64,000 nt of DNA from Henricia sp. BOLD:AAB3569 (lineage: Eukaryota; Echinodermata; Asteroidea; Spinulosida; Echinasteridae): assembly GCA_037783545.1 (NCBI GenBank), contig JBBELK010000011.1, forward strand, positions 1,054,001 through 1,118,000, given 5' to 3'. This document shows, one piece after another, positions 54,776 through 64,000 of this stretch. The stretch's first letter is position 1, and each line of letters opens with the position of its first letter. A program made the position numbers and the translations under genes. The notes under the pieces are model-generated. The model did no database searches, had not been told where the DNA came from, and saw only the letters and a program-made list of their open reading frames with translations.

Positions 54776-57540
54776 AAAGTTCCCTTTCTGAAAACGCTGA
54801 CAATTTGTTACCCTGGGTTGGTGCTGTACAAGTGTGAATTGCTTGTGACTATCCCCTGGTTAAACATTACCTAGTGTGAATTACATGTAAGCTCAGTGTG
54901 AAATTATGCTTGGTTGAACAAACAGTGTACATGTACTATCAAAACCGAATTGTCATCCTGCCTGAATTGTTGTCACTCGTGTTCCGTGTTTGGTTTGATA
55001 AATGGCTGAAAGCATGTCTTAGACGTTCCGAGAAACGTACCCCCAATTGGGAGCGGAAGTTAAGGTGAGCAAAATAAGGCAGTTGCGGAAAAGCCTGTCG
55101 GTTTCTATCATGTTGGCCCGCTTTTGTCCGCTAACTTGGCTCTTTGGAGTCCTAATGCATTGTAGGTTGCCCAGCATTGCACTAAATGCATTACGCATTC
55201 TCATTGTCATGTCAGATTAGCAATTACATGCAGTGTTCTGTTACACCACTCAAAATGCGTACCAGTTTCTCCGCTGAGTGCAGGACTGGGGAGTGAGATC
55301 GTCTTCGAGCTTTTTTGTTTTACCCTTTTAATTTCTTTCTTCGTATCGTTGTGTCCGTCCACCACTGCCCATAGCCCCGTGGGGCATCCACAGCAGACAT
55401 CAGTCCGGTCTCATTTGCGGCATCCGTTTCCAGTTTTTAAGAGTGCACTACAGTGTCGTAATTCTCCAAAGCCCTTCTTTAAATGCTGTACTTTACCGCT
55501 AGTGTCTACAAACTGCACGCAGTCCTTTTCCCATCCAGAATTTAAAAAAAAAATCCAGAAGGAGTAAAAATAGTGAAGATGCGCAAGAGTTGTGTGAAAT
55601 CTCGGAAACCGGTCTCACCAGAGGGCTGAAAGACGACCTCCCTGAAACTCAATGGTGCATGGTCCGTCCCATTGTTCCCCAATCATTCCATACCCTTTCA
55701 GATGCAATATGGCAGCAATTTAGGCACATTTTGCCGCTGATAATGCATCAGCTCTCGGATTTCGGGCTCAGATTTCCTCCCGCTAATAAAACCGGTCCGT
55801 CTCGTATTTAATTGTGGTCGGGGACAATGGAGGAGGGAATTCCACACAATGGACGCGCGGAAAAACACCGGGTCTCTGGTTGCGAAGTTGAAGGAGGAAT
55901 GACGGTAGAATATCAAGCGATTTCTGGGATCTAGGTAAAAGAAAAAAATGCAAAGAGACACCAATGTCGTAGAACAGAAAATAAGGGAAGCACTTTAGCG
56001 CTAACGTGATAAAAGAAGAAATTAGAATTGATTTTTGGAGACCAAAAACCCTCCAAAGTGCATCGTCTTTTCGGGAACTGTTTTTCTGTTGGGTCCCACT
56101 CGTTGGAATCGGAGTGCAAAGGAAAATAAGGTCTGGGAGAATGCGTCACGCCAGAGTAAACAACCCACGAAGCGAATGACTCAATGTGGTCTGGGGAATG
56201 TATTGTTTGTGAAATGATGGGTTTTGTGTTTCGGGAAAATGATACACCTTTGTGTCTGTAATAAAAACACTTCTTTAAGCTACATGTATGATGGTAAGGT
56301 AGATTGCAACTGTGTGGGTTATTTAACAATAGGAACAATATGGTCCGCGATTTGGAATCGTGTACAAAACAAATTAGAGCAGTCGCCAAACATTACAAAA
56401 AAGGAACGTTCGCGGTGGGAGGTGCAGGGTACAAGACTACATGCACTGAAAAGTCAAAATGCAGAGAATATACAATCACATATATTCTTAGAAATAATAT
56501 CTTTATTATTGTTTTGGTATTTTTACCCATGGGCATACACTTTAGTGTGATAACAGGGAAAAGATATCAGTTATCTCAATAATTGTAATAAAAATAACGA
56601 GCATTTATTATTTTTTTAAAAATCATACGGTGACGAAGAAATACAAATAACATTTCGTCCCACTCAATCCATGTATAGACGATGTGCCCTCTGACGTCAC
56701 AGCAAACCAAAAAATGCCCATTTTGCAAAAATTTGGTTTAGGAAATGAGGTCGCATGTCAAATCGTCTGTGAATTATGCGACCCTCGGCATCATTATCAA
56801 ACCAAATTTATCCAAAACGGGATGCACGTGCACAACGACGACCATTTTTCAACAGAGGGCGGTTTAGATATAATCAAAGAGAACATCGTCTATATTTTAA
56901 ATTATTTTCCTACAAAATATCACAATAGAAAGTATAAATTTGATAAAAAGAGTCGCATTGTATTGTCAGTCCGATTGTGGTATACTGACTTGATTGCCCT
57001 AGGCAGTTGAAAATCCAAGAGGCATCTGTAATGCCATCTCTTCTCATACACCTTTTGCCATGACGCCGAGTCATACCACCCCTGCTGACCCTCCTGTTTG
57101 GATAAACAACAACCCTCTCTGTAACCGATACGGCCCATTCTCCCGAGTATTAAAAAAAAAGAACAAAAACTCCCTGACGAGTGTGCCAAGCCCGGGACGA
57201 TCGCATTCATCTTTGAATAGGCTTCCCAACGATTGAACTCTTTTCATTTCGCAACAACAAAAAAGCCATCCGAGTCTGATGAAAATAGACGGTAAGAAAA
57301 TAATCTTTTTGAAAGTAAAGCTTTTTTGTGGTGAGCTCATTGTGTGGTTAGGAATGGGAGTTGAAATTTGTTGCGCCAGTGATCTAAATGGTAAAGCAAT
57401 ATTGCGAAAAGCAGATGGAAAAACATCTGTGTTTCAAATGGATTATTTTTTTAATCTCTCAGTAGTATTTTTTTATTTAAAGAGAGTAACAGATTAAAGT
57501 TGGTGTTATTTTATGATAACCAAATTAAAGATAACAGAAA
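54776..57540. other. intronic stretch, one dispersed repeat, no exon seen
   Basis: Includes dispersed repeat H copy 2 (56316-56440). Frames at 55698-56389 (-) and 56684-57010 (+, 108 residues, MPSDVTANQKMPILQKFGLG...) have no recognised domain and lack matching splice phases. Confidence 0.4.
56316..56440 (+). repeat. dispersed repeat H, copy 2
   Basis: TTTAACAATAGGAACAATAT, CGCGATTTGGAATCGTGTAC, AAAACAAATTAGAGCAGTCG and GGTACAAGACTACATG, in the same order as the minus-strand copy at 18795-18935. Confidence 0.6.
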
Positions 57541-57701
57541 AATCATATTTTCCTCATTGGGATTCAAACCAGAAGCCTCCGATTCACCATTTCAGCTATG
57601 ACTATAAGGCACAGTGGTATACTCTTAAATTTCTCTTAAAACCAAACATTCTCTAGGTGTTGCATGGGAGTGTAACTGGGCGAAGTAACAAACGCAATAT
57701 A

Positions 57702-57930
57702 CAGTTGTAGTCAGAAGTTTACATACAACTGTGTTAAAACTGGTGTGCTTAAACTTGCGTTGTCACCATTTTTGTAACAGTCTTTACTAAAGTCGTGATT
57801 TTGTGGAATTCCTCACGTGCTTGCAGTACTTAAAACATAGCTTGCACACCTTGCAAGGTGGTAGTCCTGTTTACCATTTTGGGTGATGATGGTAGTGGTG
57901 TACATGTATGTAAACTTCTGACTTCAACTG
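57702..57930 (+). mobile_element. Tc1/mariner MITE with Sleeping Beauty-like ends, copy 2
   Basis: 229 bp, TA at both flanks. Starts CAGTTGTAGTCAGAAGTTTA and ends CTTCTGACTTCAACTG. Highly similar to 5715-5954, lacking a few bases (ATGGTTTT and one ACATGT unit), so both descend from one family. Confidence 0.88.
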
Positions 57931-57932
57931 TA

Positions 57933-58221
57933 GACCTTTATCACGGTGCGGCCATGTTCCCTTTTCCCCTATTAAAATGAACGTAACCAAAGCGAGGTTT
58001 GCAGAAAAAAATAGTTTGGCCCCGTGTTGAAAATGTTCATTGTGTGCATCACAATGACATGCGTGTAGCCTGATCAAGAAAACGCGCAGCGCGGACAGTG
58101 ATTCTATCAAAACAACAACAGGAGATTACACGCACTATCGCCTGGTCGCGCATATGCACTGATCGTGCCCGATACGTACTATGGGGAACAAGACAAAGAT
58201 GGACGCACCATGATAAAGGTC
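57933..58221. mobile_element. TA-flanked MITE T (GACCTTTATCA ends)
   Basis: Starts GACCTTTATCACGGTGCGGC then CATGTTCCC and ends GGACGCACCATGATAAAGGT then C. TA lies on both sides (57931-57932, shared with the neighbouring Tc1 MITE, and 58222-58223). 289 bp, GC-richer than its neighbourhood, no transposase. Probably Tc1/mariner-related by its target site. Confidence 0.82.
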
Positions 58222-58726
58222 TATTTGGTGTTAATTAAACCTAATCAGTATTGAAATGAAATAAACAAACATCTATAGGATGAGGTAAAAATTACTCATT
58301 CTTCTCTGTCTTTTTTTCCCTTTGATATCCCTGAATTCTAGTTTCACAAAACTGTTTCATATTTTAGTTTCACAAAACTACAACACTTGTGACATTTTGC
58401 AAGGAGTATCTTTAAATTCACATCTTACTGTTACTAAAAGTGCCTGAGTCATAGGCTCCTCACTGCAACCAAGAAAATGTCAGTCTATCATTGCCTAACC
58501 TTTGGTGAGGAAATCGAGTGGAAACTAGGTACAGGTGTCGTGCCCCGTAGGCATGAACTCGGTCTAACATGCAACAGTAAGCATTTCACTTGCATTTGTT
58601 GCATTCGTAGCAAATGGCAATCAGAAAGGAGCAGTGCACTGTACTTGGTAAATTGGGAAATATTTGAATTTGTATCGGATTTAAATGTGCAAAAGTAAGA
58701 GAGAATCATTTTAAAACTTATATGTG

Positions 58727-58897
58727 ACCTGCAGCCGATTTCACATATCCTTACGCACTGCGTAAGTCCCCTTGCGCAACATTTTATTGCGTAGGCTGCG
58801 CAACATTCCTGTGAAAATTACACGCAAGCTATAGGGCTTGCGCCATTTTGTAAAAGTTGCGCAAGCTGCGCACTCTTTCGTGAAATCGGCTGCAGGT
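58727..58897. mobile_element. TIR MITE R (ACCTGCAGCCGATTTCAC)
   Basis: Left ACCTGCAGCCGATTTCAC, right GTGAAATCGGCTGCAGGT, 18 bp exactly complementary. Interior GCGCAACATTTTATTGCGTA / TTGCGCAAGCTGCGCAC is also partly palindromic. 171 bp. Confidence 0.87.
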
Positions 58898-58900
58898 GTA

Positions 58901-59273
58901 ACAGGTCTCACCAGTTAGTACAAATTATCAATTAACCACTGAGACCTGAGATCAATTTCACAAACGTTAAGACGAGTTCAATGCATCCTAATTCCCATAC
59001 CAACGTCTCAAGATAAGAAGCGTAACCCTTCCTAAGACGCGTCTTAGCACTTTGTGAAATCGGCCCCTGGTCTTGTATTTAAATCAAATAACAGGTCTCG
59101 CCAGTTAGTACAAATTATCAGCTAACCACTGAGACCTGGGATCGATTTCACAAAAGTTAAGACGAGTTTAATGCGTCCTAATTCCCATACCAACGTCTCA
59201 AGATAAGAAGCGTGACCCTTCCTGAGATGCGTCTTAGTGCTGTGTAAAATCGGCCGCTGTTCCTCACAAATGA
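58901..59273 (+). repeat. 190-bp direct tandem duplication
   Basis: ACAGGTCTCACCAGTTAGTA at 58901 recurs as ACAGGTCTCGCCAGTTAGTA at 59091, exactly 190 bp later, and the following sequence matches almost base for base (about 90%) to about 59273. Each unit contains a small hairpin with AATTTCACAAA(C/A)GTTAAGACG and CGTCTTAG(C/T)...GTGAAATCGGCC ends, resembling a MITE. Confidence 0.92.
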
Positions 59274-61170
59274 GTCCGATGTTGCACAGGTTTGGTTAAT
59301 TTTGTTTCTTATTGATGACGTTTTTTACAAAATTTGACCAATGATGATGATATTTTCAGTGAGAAAGCTCAATTCTGACCATTTGTTGAATCAGTGATAC
59401 ATCAGAAACATATTTCTGGTTATGGTTGCCAAATCATGCCCAGACATCTGCGAAATTATTTTTCAGAGTGGGTCACATATTCTGAAAGGTTCTACATGTA
59501 TCAGTCTATAATGGATTTTAAAAAAAATATGGAAAAACAAAATTTAAAAGCTCTAGTTTCAAAGTATGGTGTAATCTATTTCTGCTCAGTTTATGATTCA
59601 AATATACACTCTCACTAAGTAGCAAAAAAACGTCTGCATTAACCTCGTTTTCCGTCACTAAATCCTGCTGTCTTAAATGTAGACTTGGCACACTTCCCAT
59701 ATTTTTTTCTCCCTCTTATTTTAACGAACATGTCGATTCTGTCCTCCTGAAATTATATCAGGGCTCAGCCAGCCGACTTGCCTCGCAAACAAAAAGTACG
59801 ATAGTTGAGTTACCAAACATTGAGCCTTGGTCAAAGATACAGATTCGATACGTTTGTCATCTTGTTCTAGTTTACCGTCCATCCGACTGACTTTTTTCTT
59901 TCTCCGTTTCATCGATACACTCGTCGCTCTGTCTTGTTCTCATGTTCCATTATTAATTAAGCGACCAGAAACCGATAGTGCGTACCGCGTGATGTCCTTA
60001 CGACAGGTGGGAAGCTCTCTGGCAGGTGTGGACTTAAACATACGTCAGAAAACATAATACACGAGAATCCGTTCTCTCTCCGTCTTTCAGATTTTTTTCG
60101 TGCGTGTGTACTGTTGAAGACCTCCGTTTCTGGGCTTGAAATTCGGTAAATGGACTGCCAGTGGGATTGGGAACTCGGGAAATAGACGCCGGTGTTTGAA
60201 TTCCGAGATGGGAAGGAAAAGTGGGACATGAAGAAAAGGAGAAGAAATCGGCTGCAGTGATTGGGAAGTGCTGATGGGGTTTAGGGAGCAATTGAGAGGG
60301 GTTAGGCATTGTACGGCCAGAAAAACATCTGACCTGGTTTGCGTGTTCTTTTTCTTGTGAGGGAGCTGTTCTTCTTATGCCGTTGTCATCGGAGGTTAAT
60401 CTAGCCGAAATATTTAGCCTATAGGTATCTTCCTTGACAGAGTTTTCCATCACCGATTAAATCCAATTGCATCCGCAGATGTCAGCAAGATAAATAAAGA
60501 TAAGACTGGTTTACAAGGGAAAAGTGTCTGACCCAAAATGAAATTGCCGGTGTATTAGATACTTTGTATAGAATGAGAAGAATCAATATTGTGGAGTTTT
60601 TCTTGGTTTTCAAAAGCCAGAGGCTATGATATAATTTGATGCTGTCACTGTTCCCTTTATAACCCCTTAGCATCGGGATAATTCGAACGAACTGGCCCTC
60701 TGGCATAAGATTATTTTTGACCAGAAAACTTGATTTGAAAAAATTATACTTAACAAGCTAGAACTTAAAGCAAGTTCTAGTTCTAATCATAGTTCAACTA
60801 ACATCGTTCTGGATGATTTGACAAGTCGACATTAGGAACCAGACCTCGGGGCATGGCTGGTTACCAATAGCCTACTGCATAATAAAACAGGGAGGGGACC
60901 AGTGATGTGAAAATGGAAGCGTGAGCGTTGAACAGAAAGTGCGAGTGGAATCGTGTGCAACATAGTTTAAATTGCCATTGTTCAACTTGAGTCGTTCGGG
61001 CAAACTGCAAATGTGCATGTGTATTTTATAATAGTTTGTGCAGTATACCTCTCACTGCTACTCTTTAACAAAATCCTCAAACTTACTTTTTATGTCAGGC
61101 AGTAAGCATAACACGGTCCTTGCACAATGCCTCATGTGGACTTACAAAGCGTTGTTATGTGTTTGTCTTA
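59274..61170. other. intronic stretch, no gene seen
   Basis: No repeat family or exon recognised. The 139-residue minus-strand frame at 60034-60453 has no domain and no matching splice sites. Confidence 0.4.
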
Positions 61171-61564
61171 AGCCCGCTGCACACGTGAGGTCGTTTTGCT
61201 GAGCAAACGGTCATTCGTGGCCATTTGCTCAGCAAACGGCCTCACGTGTGCAGTGAAATTTTGCTGCGGTGAAATATTCCTCAGTCGTCTATCGTATCTC
61301 TTGATATATCACGTGAACAGAGTGCGCACTTTCATTGGTTGGTTGATTTTATTTTGCTCAGCACTTGGCTCAGCACCCCCGCACACGGTGAGATTTTGGC
61401 CACGCGAGGCAAAAGAAATCAAACATGTTAGATTTTGTCTCACGGCCTCGCGAGGCAAAAAACGCAGCAAAATTTCACCGCACACGTGAGCCGTTTGCTG
61501 AATGACTGTTTGCGGCCACGAATGACTGTTTGCTCAGCAAACGACCTAACGTGTGCAGCGGGCT
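61171..61564. mobile_element. PIF/Harbinger-like MITE S (TTA target)
   Basis: TTA flanks on both sides (61168-61170 and 61565-61567). Starts AGCCCGCTGCACACGTGAGG then TCGTTTTGCTGAGCAAACGG and ends CTCAGCAAACGACCTAACGT then GTGCAGCGGGCT. Internal repeats of GCTCAGCAAACG and CGAGGCAAAA occur in both orientations. 394 bp. The 3-bp TTA duplication fits PIF/Harbinger. Confidence 0.8.
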
Positions 61565-61755
61565 TTAAAAGTGATTGACCATTTCTACCTGCTATCTGCT
61601 TGCGTAACATGTGTGTTTGCACATTCCCAGTGAAACACTCCAAGGAAATCACTGTGTGTACATTAACGAATTAAAGCCATTGTTTTGCTCCCAGCCTTTT
61701 ATTTGTCGAAGAAATCTCTACTTTGCAGCTTTTGTGAATTTTAAGTTTTGACGTG

Positions 61756-62222
61756 TTTAAAGGTAGAATACATGATTGGTATCTCAAGGAATCGGAAATG
61801 TTCGCAGATTTACACATAACTTACACAGTATAAACACGATGACGGTAGAAAACTTCCCCTGAAATGGGAAAGTGCTATAGTCTTTAAGAAATAATTTTTC
61901 GTCTCGCGAGACATATTCATTTCTCCTGAAAACCACCTCATCCTGGACCACTTCGCCCCTGGTCCTTTTCACCCCCAAACCACTTCGTCCAAACACTACC
62001 TCGCCCAAATGCCACTTTGCCCCAAAACAACTTCATGCACAGGCCGTAGTTCAGGGCTAAGTGGTTTTGGGGCGAAGTGACTGTAAACCATATTTTGTAC
62101 TGTTTTGTCAAAGGTTAGACGAAGTACGGAGCTGATTTTTGCTCAGGTTGGTTTTAATCATGCATATCTTTAATCACACAGGGGGATGAAACAGTTTACC
62201 AATCATGTATACTGCCTATAAA
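61756..62222. mobile_element. MITE family E, copy 3
   Basis: Starts TTTAAAGGTAGAATACATGA then TTGGTATC and ends CCAATCATGTATACTGCCTA then TAAA. The block of CCACTTCG(C/T)CC units in both orientations lies at 61930-62090. It ends only 76 bp before coding exon 6. Confidence 0.85.
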
Positions 62223-62298
62223 GTTTCCCCACGCTTTTTAGTTTCCCCAAACATTTTTTATTTCTGCACTTTTGGTTTGATTTTGTGACGTTTTGCAG

Positions 62299-62388
62299 GT
62301 AATAGCGAAAGAGGATGAGGTGAAAAGAAAGAAAGAGACTAGACTAGACCCCTGTATGACCCAACTTTCCCCTCCCGATCAGGATGGG
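62299..62388 (+). CDS. coding exon 6 of SASH1-like gene
   Basis: A 90-bp exon (30 codons, phase 0 in and out) between acceptor TTTTGTGACGTTTTGCAG and donor GTGAGT. Reads VIAKEDEVKRKKETRLDPCM then TQLSPPDQDG. The first part continues the charged helix begun in exon 5 (EAWTK|VIAKEDEVKRKKET), and the RLDP turn resembles the ALDP that I recall after the corresponding helix in SASH1. The second half is Pro/Ser-rich linker. Residues about 171-200 of the long form. MITE copies lie 76 bp before it and about 40 bp after it, so the exon is hemmed in by transposons. Confidence 0.75.
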
Positions 62389-62429
62389 GTGAGTGGTACA
62401 TGTAGTTACCCCTGGCTCACCAAGGACCT

Positions 62430-62652
62430 GGGGCCAATTTCACAAAGCTGTTTGGCAGAAAAATTTGCTTTATCCAAAATTTGTTTACTTTATAAAAATG
62501 GGTTAATAGTCAAAATTGTATGTCAACCTGTGTTCTTAGCAAGAATAGCGGAACACTAGTCGATTGTATTATACACATCACATAAGATTTTGACTGCTAA
62601 CACATTTTTATAAAGCAAACAAATTTTGGATTAAGCAATTTTTTGGCCCCTG
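62430..62652. mobile_element. GGGGCCAATTTCA MITE family F, copy 2 (inverted)
   Basis: Starts GGGGCCAATTTCACAAAGCT then GTTTGGCAGAAAAATTTGC and ends AAGCAATTTTTTGGCCCC. Interior GCAAGAATAGCGGAACACTA then GTCGATTGTATTATACACAT is the complement of the interior of the copy at 15600-15828. Confidence 0.85.
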
Positions 62653-63101
62653 TTTGTTTCATAGCGATCCAAATTCTGATCCTGGGACCTGTAACTTAAC
62701 CCAGTCTTTATATGGATCTCGAGTCAAAAGCATTCTGGGATTTTTTTAATAATAACTTCAAAGTGTTATTTTATTGAAAATTCGGTGTTTGATGCAAAAT
62801 GCTAAAATGTACATCACCATTTTGATTTTTTCCCCAAAAATGACAATAATTCCTGGGTACCCGGTTCCAAAAATATCCCCAAGCTCACAGGCCTTGCCAC
62901 AATTTCTAGCACTGCATGAAAATTCTCGTTTGCATGTCTCTGTGCTACATGTATAATAATCTCCCTTTTTACATTTTAATCATTTATTGTTTTAATTTTT
63001 TCTTTCAAAAACTCCCAGAACCCTTTAAGCCCAAGCTCTACAAAGAGAAATGCTAATTAGGTTGCAAAAATTTGCTAACAGCACTTTGGGTTTTTAACAC
63101 T

Positions 63102-63465
63102 CTAAAGATAGTATATATGATTGGTAAACTGTTACAAATAGTATTATCCCCCTGTGTGATTGAAGATATGCATGATTAAAACCAACCTGAGCAAAAACCA
63201 GCTCCGTACTTCGTCTAACTTTTGAGAAAACAGTCAAAAAAGGGTTTGCAGTCATTTCGCCCCAAAACCACTTTGCCCTGAACCATTTCGCCCTGAACCA
63301 CGGCCTGTGCACGAAGTGGTTTTGGGGCGAAGTGGCATTTGGGCGATGTAGTGTTTGGGCGATGTAGTGTTTGGACGAAGTGATTTGGGGAGAAATGGCA
63401 CTCGGGCGAAATGGTTTTGGGGCGAATTGAATGTTCGTCAATGCAAATGATACAATGCCTTTAAA
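63102..63465. mobile_element. MITE family E, copy 4
   Basis: Starts CTAAAGATAGTATATATGAT then TGGTAAACTG. The left half (ATCCCCCTGTGTGATTGAAG, CCAGCTCCGTACTTCGTCTA) equals copy 2, followed by a GGCGAAGTGG block at 63255-63430. It ends with a family-D-like terminus (GCAAATGATACAATGCCTTT then AAA), so it is a chimera of E and D ends. It lies 90 bp before coding exon 7. Confidence 0.82.
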
Positions 63466-63554
63466 CAGACCAAATTCTTAAACCTTTTTAGTTGCTAGGT
63501 TACTAGTCGAGGCAAAAATTGATCTCAAGTATTTAATATTTTATTTTTTTGCAG

Positions 63555-63630
63555 AAGAGTCCGCAAGTTCATCAGTCACATTCCAAAACGAAACCTCCGA
63601 GTGCTGGGGAAAGCCCCATTACACCTTCAG
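63555..63630 (+). CDS. coding exon 7 of SASH1-like gene (last in window)
   Basis: A 76-bp exon with acceptor ATTTTATTTTTTTGCAG, phase 0 entry, reading KSPQVHQSHSKTKPPSAGES then PITPS and one base of the next codon, so phase 1 exit at the donor GTTTGT. Pro/Ser/Lys-rich linker, residues about 201-225; the SPITP and KPPS motifs look like kinase or SH3-ligand sites. The donor is weaker than the others, and the reading frame remains open across it into a 12-bp minisatellite up to a stop at 63922, so intron retention would add a repetitive tail instead of ending quickly. The gene continues beyond the window. Confidence 0.72.
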
Positions 63631-63654
63631 GTTTGTTTAATATTGTGGCTTCAA

Positions 63655-63870
63655 AATTGGCCAATAGATTGGCTAGTAGATTGGCTAGTAGATTGGCTAG
63701 TAGATTGGCTAGTAGATTGTCTAGTAGATTGTCTAGTAGATTGGCTAGTAGATTGGCTAGTAGATTGGCTGGTAGATTGGCTAGTAGATTGGCTAGTAGA
63801 TTGGCTAGTAGATTGGCTAGTAGATTGGCGATTGGATTGGCTGGTTATTTGGCCAGTAAACTGGCTACTA
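63655..63870 (+). repeat. 12-bp minisatellite, about 17 units
   Basis: Tandem copies of GATTGGCTAGTA with a few variants (GTCTAGTA, GGTAGATT). It starts about 25 bp after the donor of coding exon 7. Because the unit is a multiple of three, the frame continuing from exon 7 reads (LASR)n without a stop. Expected to be length-polymorphic. Confidence 0.95.
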
Positions 63871-64000
63871 ACTTAAAGGAAGCGACAACACTTGCAAAGG
63901 GTTGCCTAACTCTGTACGTCTAACTCTGCAGTTCGGCGCTCAGACTTGAATGGGCATGAGTCAGGACACAGCAGATTTTTACATACTTCACGGCGTATTG

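Larger units (their letters stand above)
57541..58290 (-). repeat. SINE family A copy split by two MITEs
   Basis: The head and body run from 57541 (TTTCCTCATTGGGATTCAAA, complement of a degraded B box) to AGTAACAAACGCAATA at 57700. They resume at 58224 with TTTGGTGTTAATTAAACCTA and ATTGAAATGAAATAAACAAA. Between them are a Tc1-type MITE and a second TA-flanked MITE that share one TA. Confidence 0.7.

Noticed and set aside
56684..57010. 108-residue plus-strand open frame (MPSDVTANQKMPILQ...)
   Set aside because: Looks somewhat protein-like but no domain recognised, no donor or acceptor in phase with the gene, and no repeat relatives seen.
60034..60453. 139-residue minus-strand open frame
   Set aside because: No domain or splice support; Ser/Pro/Thr mixture typical of chance frames.
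63655..63870. CRISPR-like array
   Set aside because: Units are 12 bp in direct contact with no spacers; it is a minisatellite.

Overview
This window looks like nuclear DNA of a multicellular animal, most likely a marine invertebrate such as an echinoderm, hemichordate or lancelet. The reasons are long introns with GT-AG borders, a very high load of short inverted-repeat transposons (MITEs), several tRNA-derived SINE families, long poly-G tracts, and a striking abundance of the palindrome TACATGTA. I cannot name the species. There is no prokaryotic, organellar or viral gene content.

The only convincing multi-exon gene runs left to right on the + strand. A start-codon exon at 9281-9433 is followed by coding exons at 39067-39131, 50263-50318, 52111-52236, 54195-54304, 62299-62388 and 63555-63630. 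All splice phases match, giving about 225 residues of an N-terminal region that continues past the window. A second start-codon exon at 42863-42933 has the right phase to replace the first two exons, so the gene probably has two promoters and two N-termini. The protein is Ser-, Lys- and Arg-rich. It contains a short segment (LSNEDVLRFMEDVKEHKMS...) that I match, from memory and without a search, to the N-terminal part of SASH1/SLY-family adaptor proteins. The family name is tentative; the exon chain is much firmer.

Layout. 1-9280 is upstream DNA with a GGAATCG-rich element, a large foldback MITE, a GACTCG repeat, a 20-bp minisatellite and several SINEs and MITEs. 9434-39066 is a first intron of about 29.6 kb. 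It holds long foldback elements, a partial minus-strand THAP zinc-finger exon (12681-12830) with its own promoter-like sequence, a LINE 3' end nested in a MITE, and promoter-like stretches. 39132-63554 holds the remaining introns, very rich in MITEs and SINEs. 63631-64000 begins the next intron, with a 12-bp minisatellite that stays open in the exon's reading frame.

Most of the sequence outside exons that I can explain is repeats. At least eight MITE families have two or more copies, or clear terminal inverted repeats with plausible target duplications (TA, TTAA, TTA/TAA). One family has ends almost identical to the fish Tc1/Sleeping Beauty termini. No CRISPR array, rRNA gene or convincing functional tRNA gene was seen.
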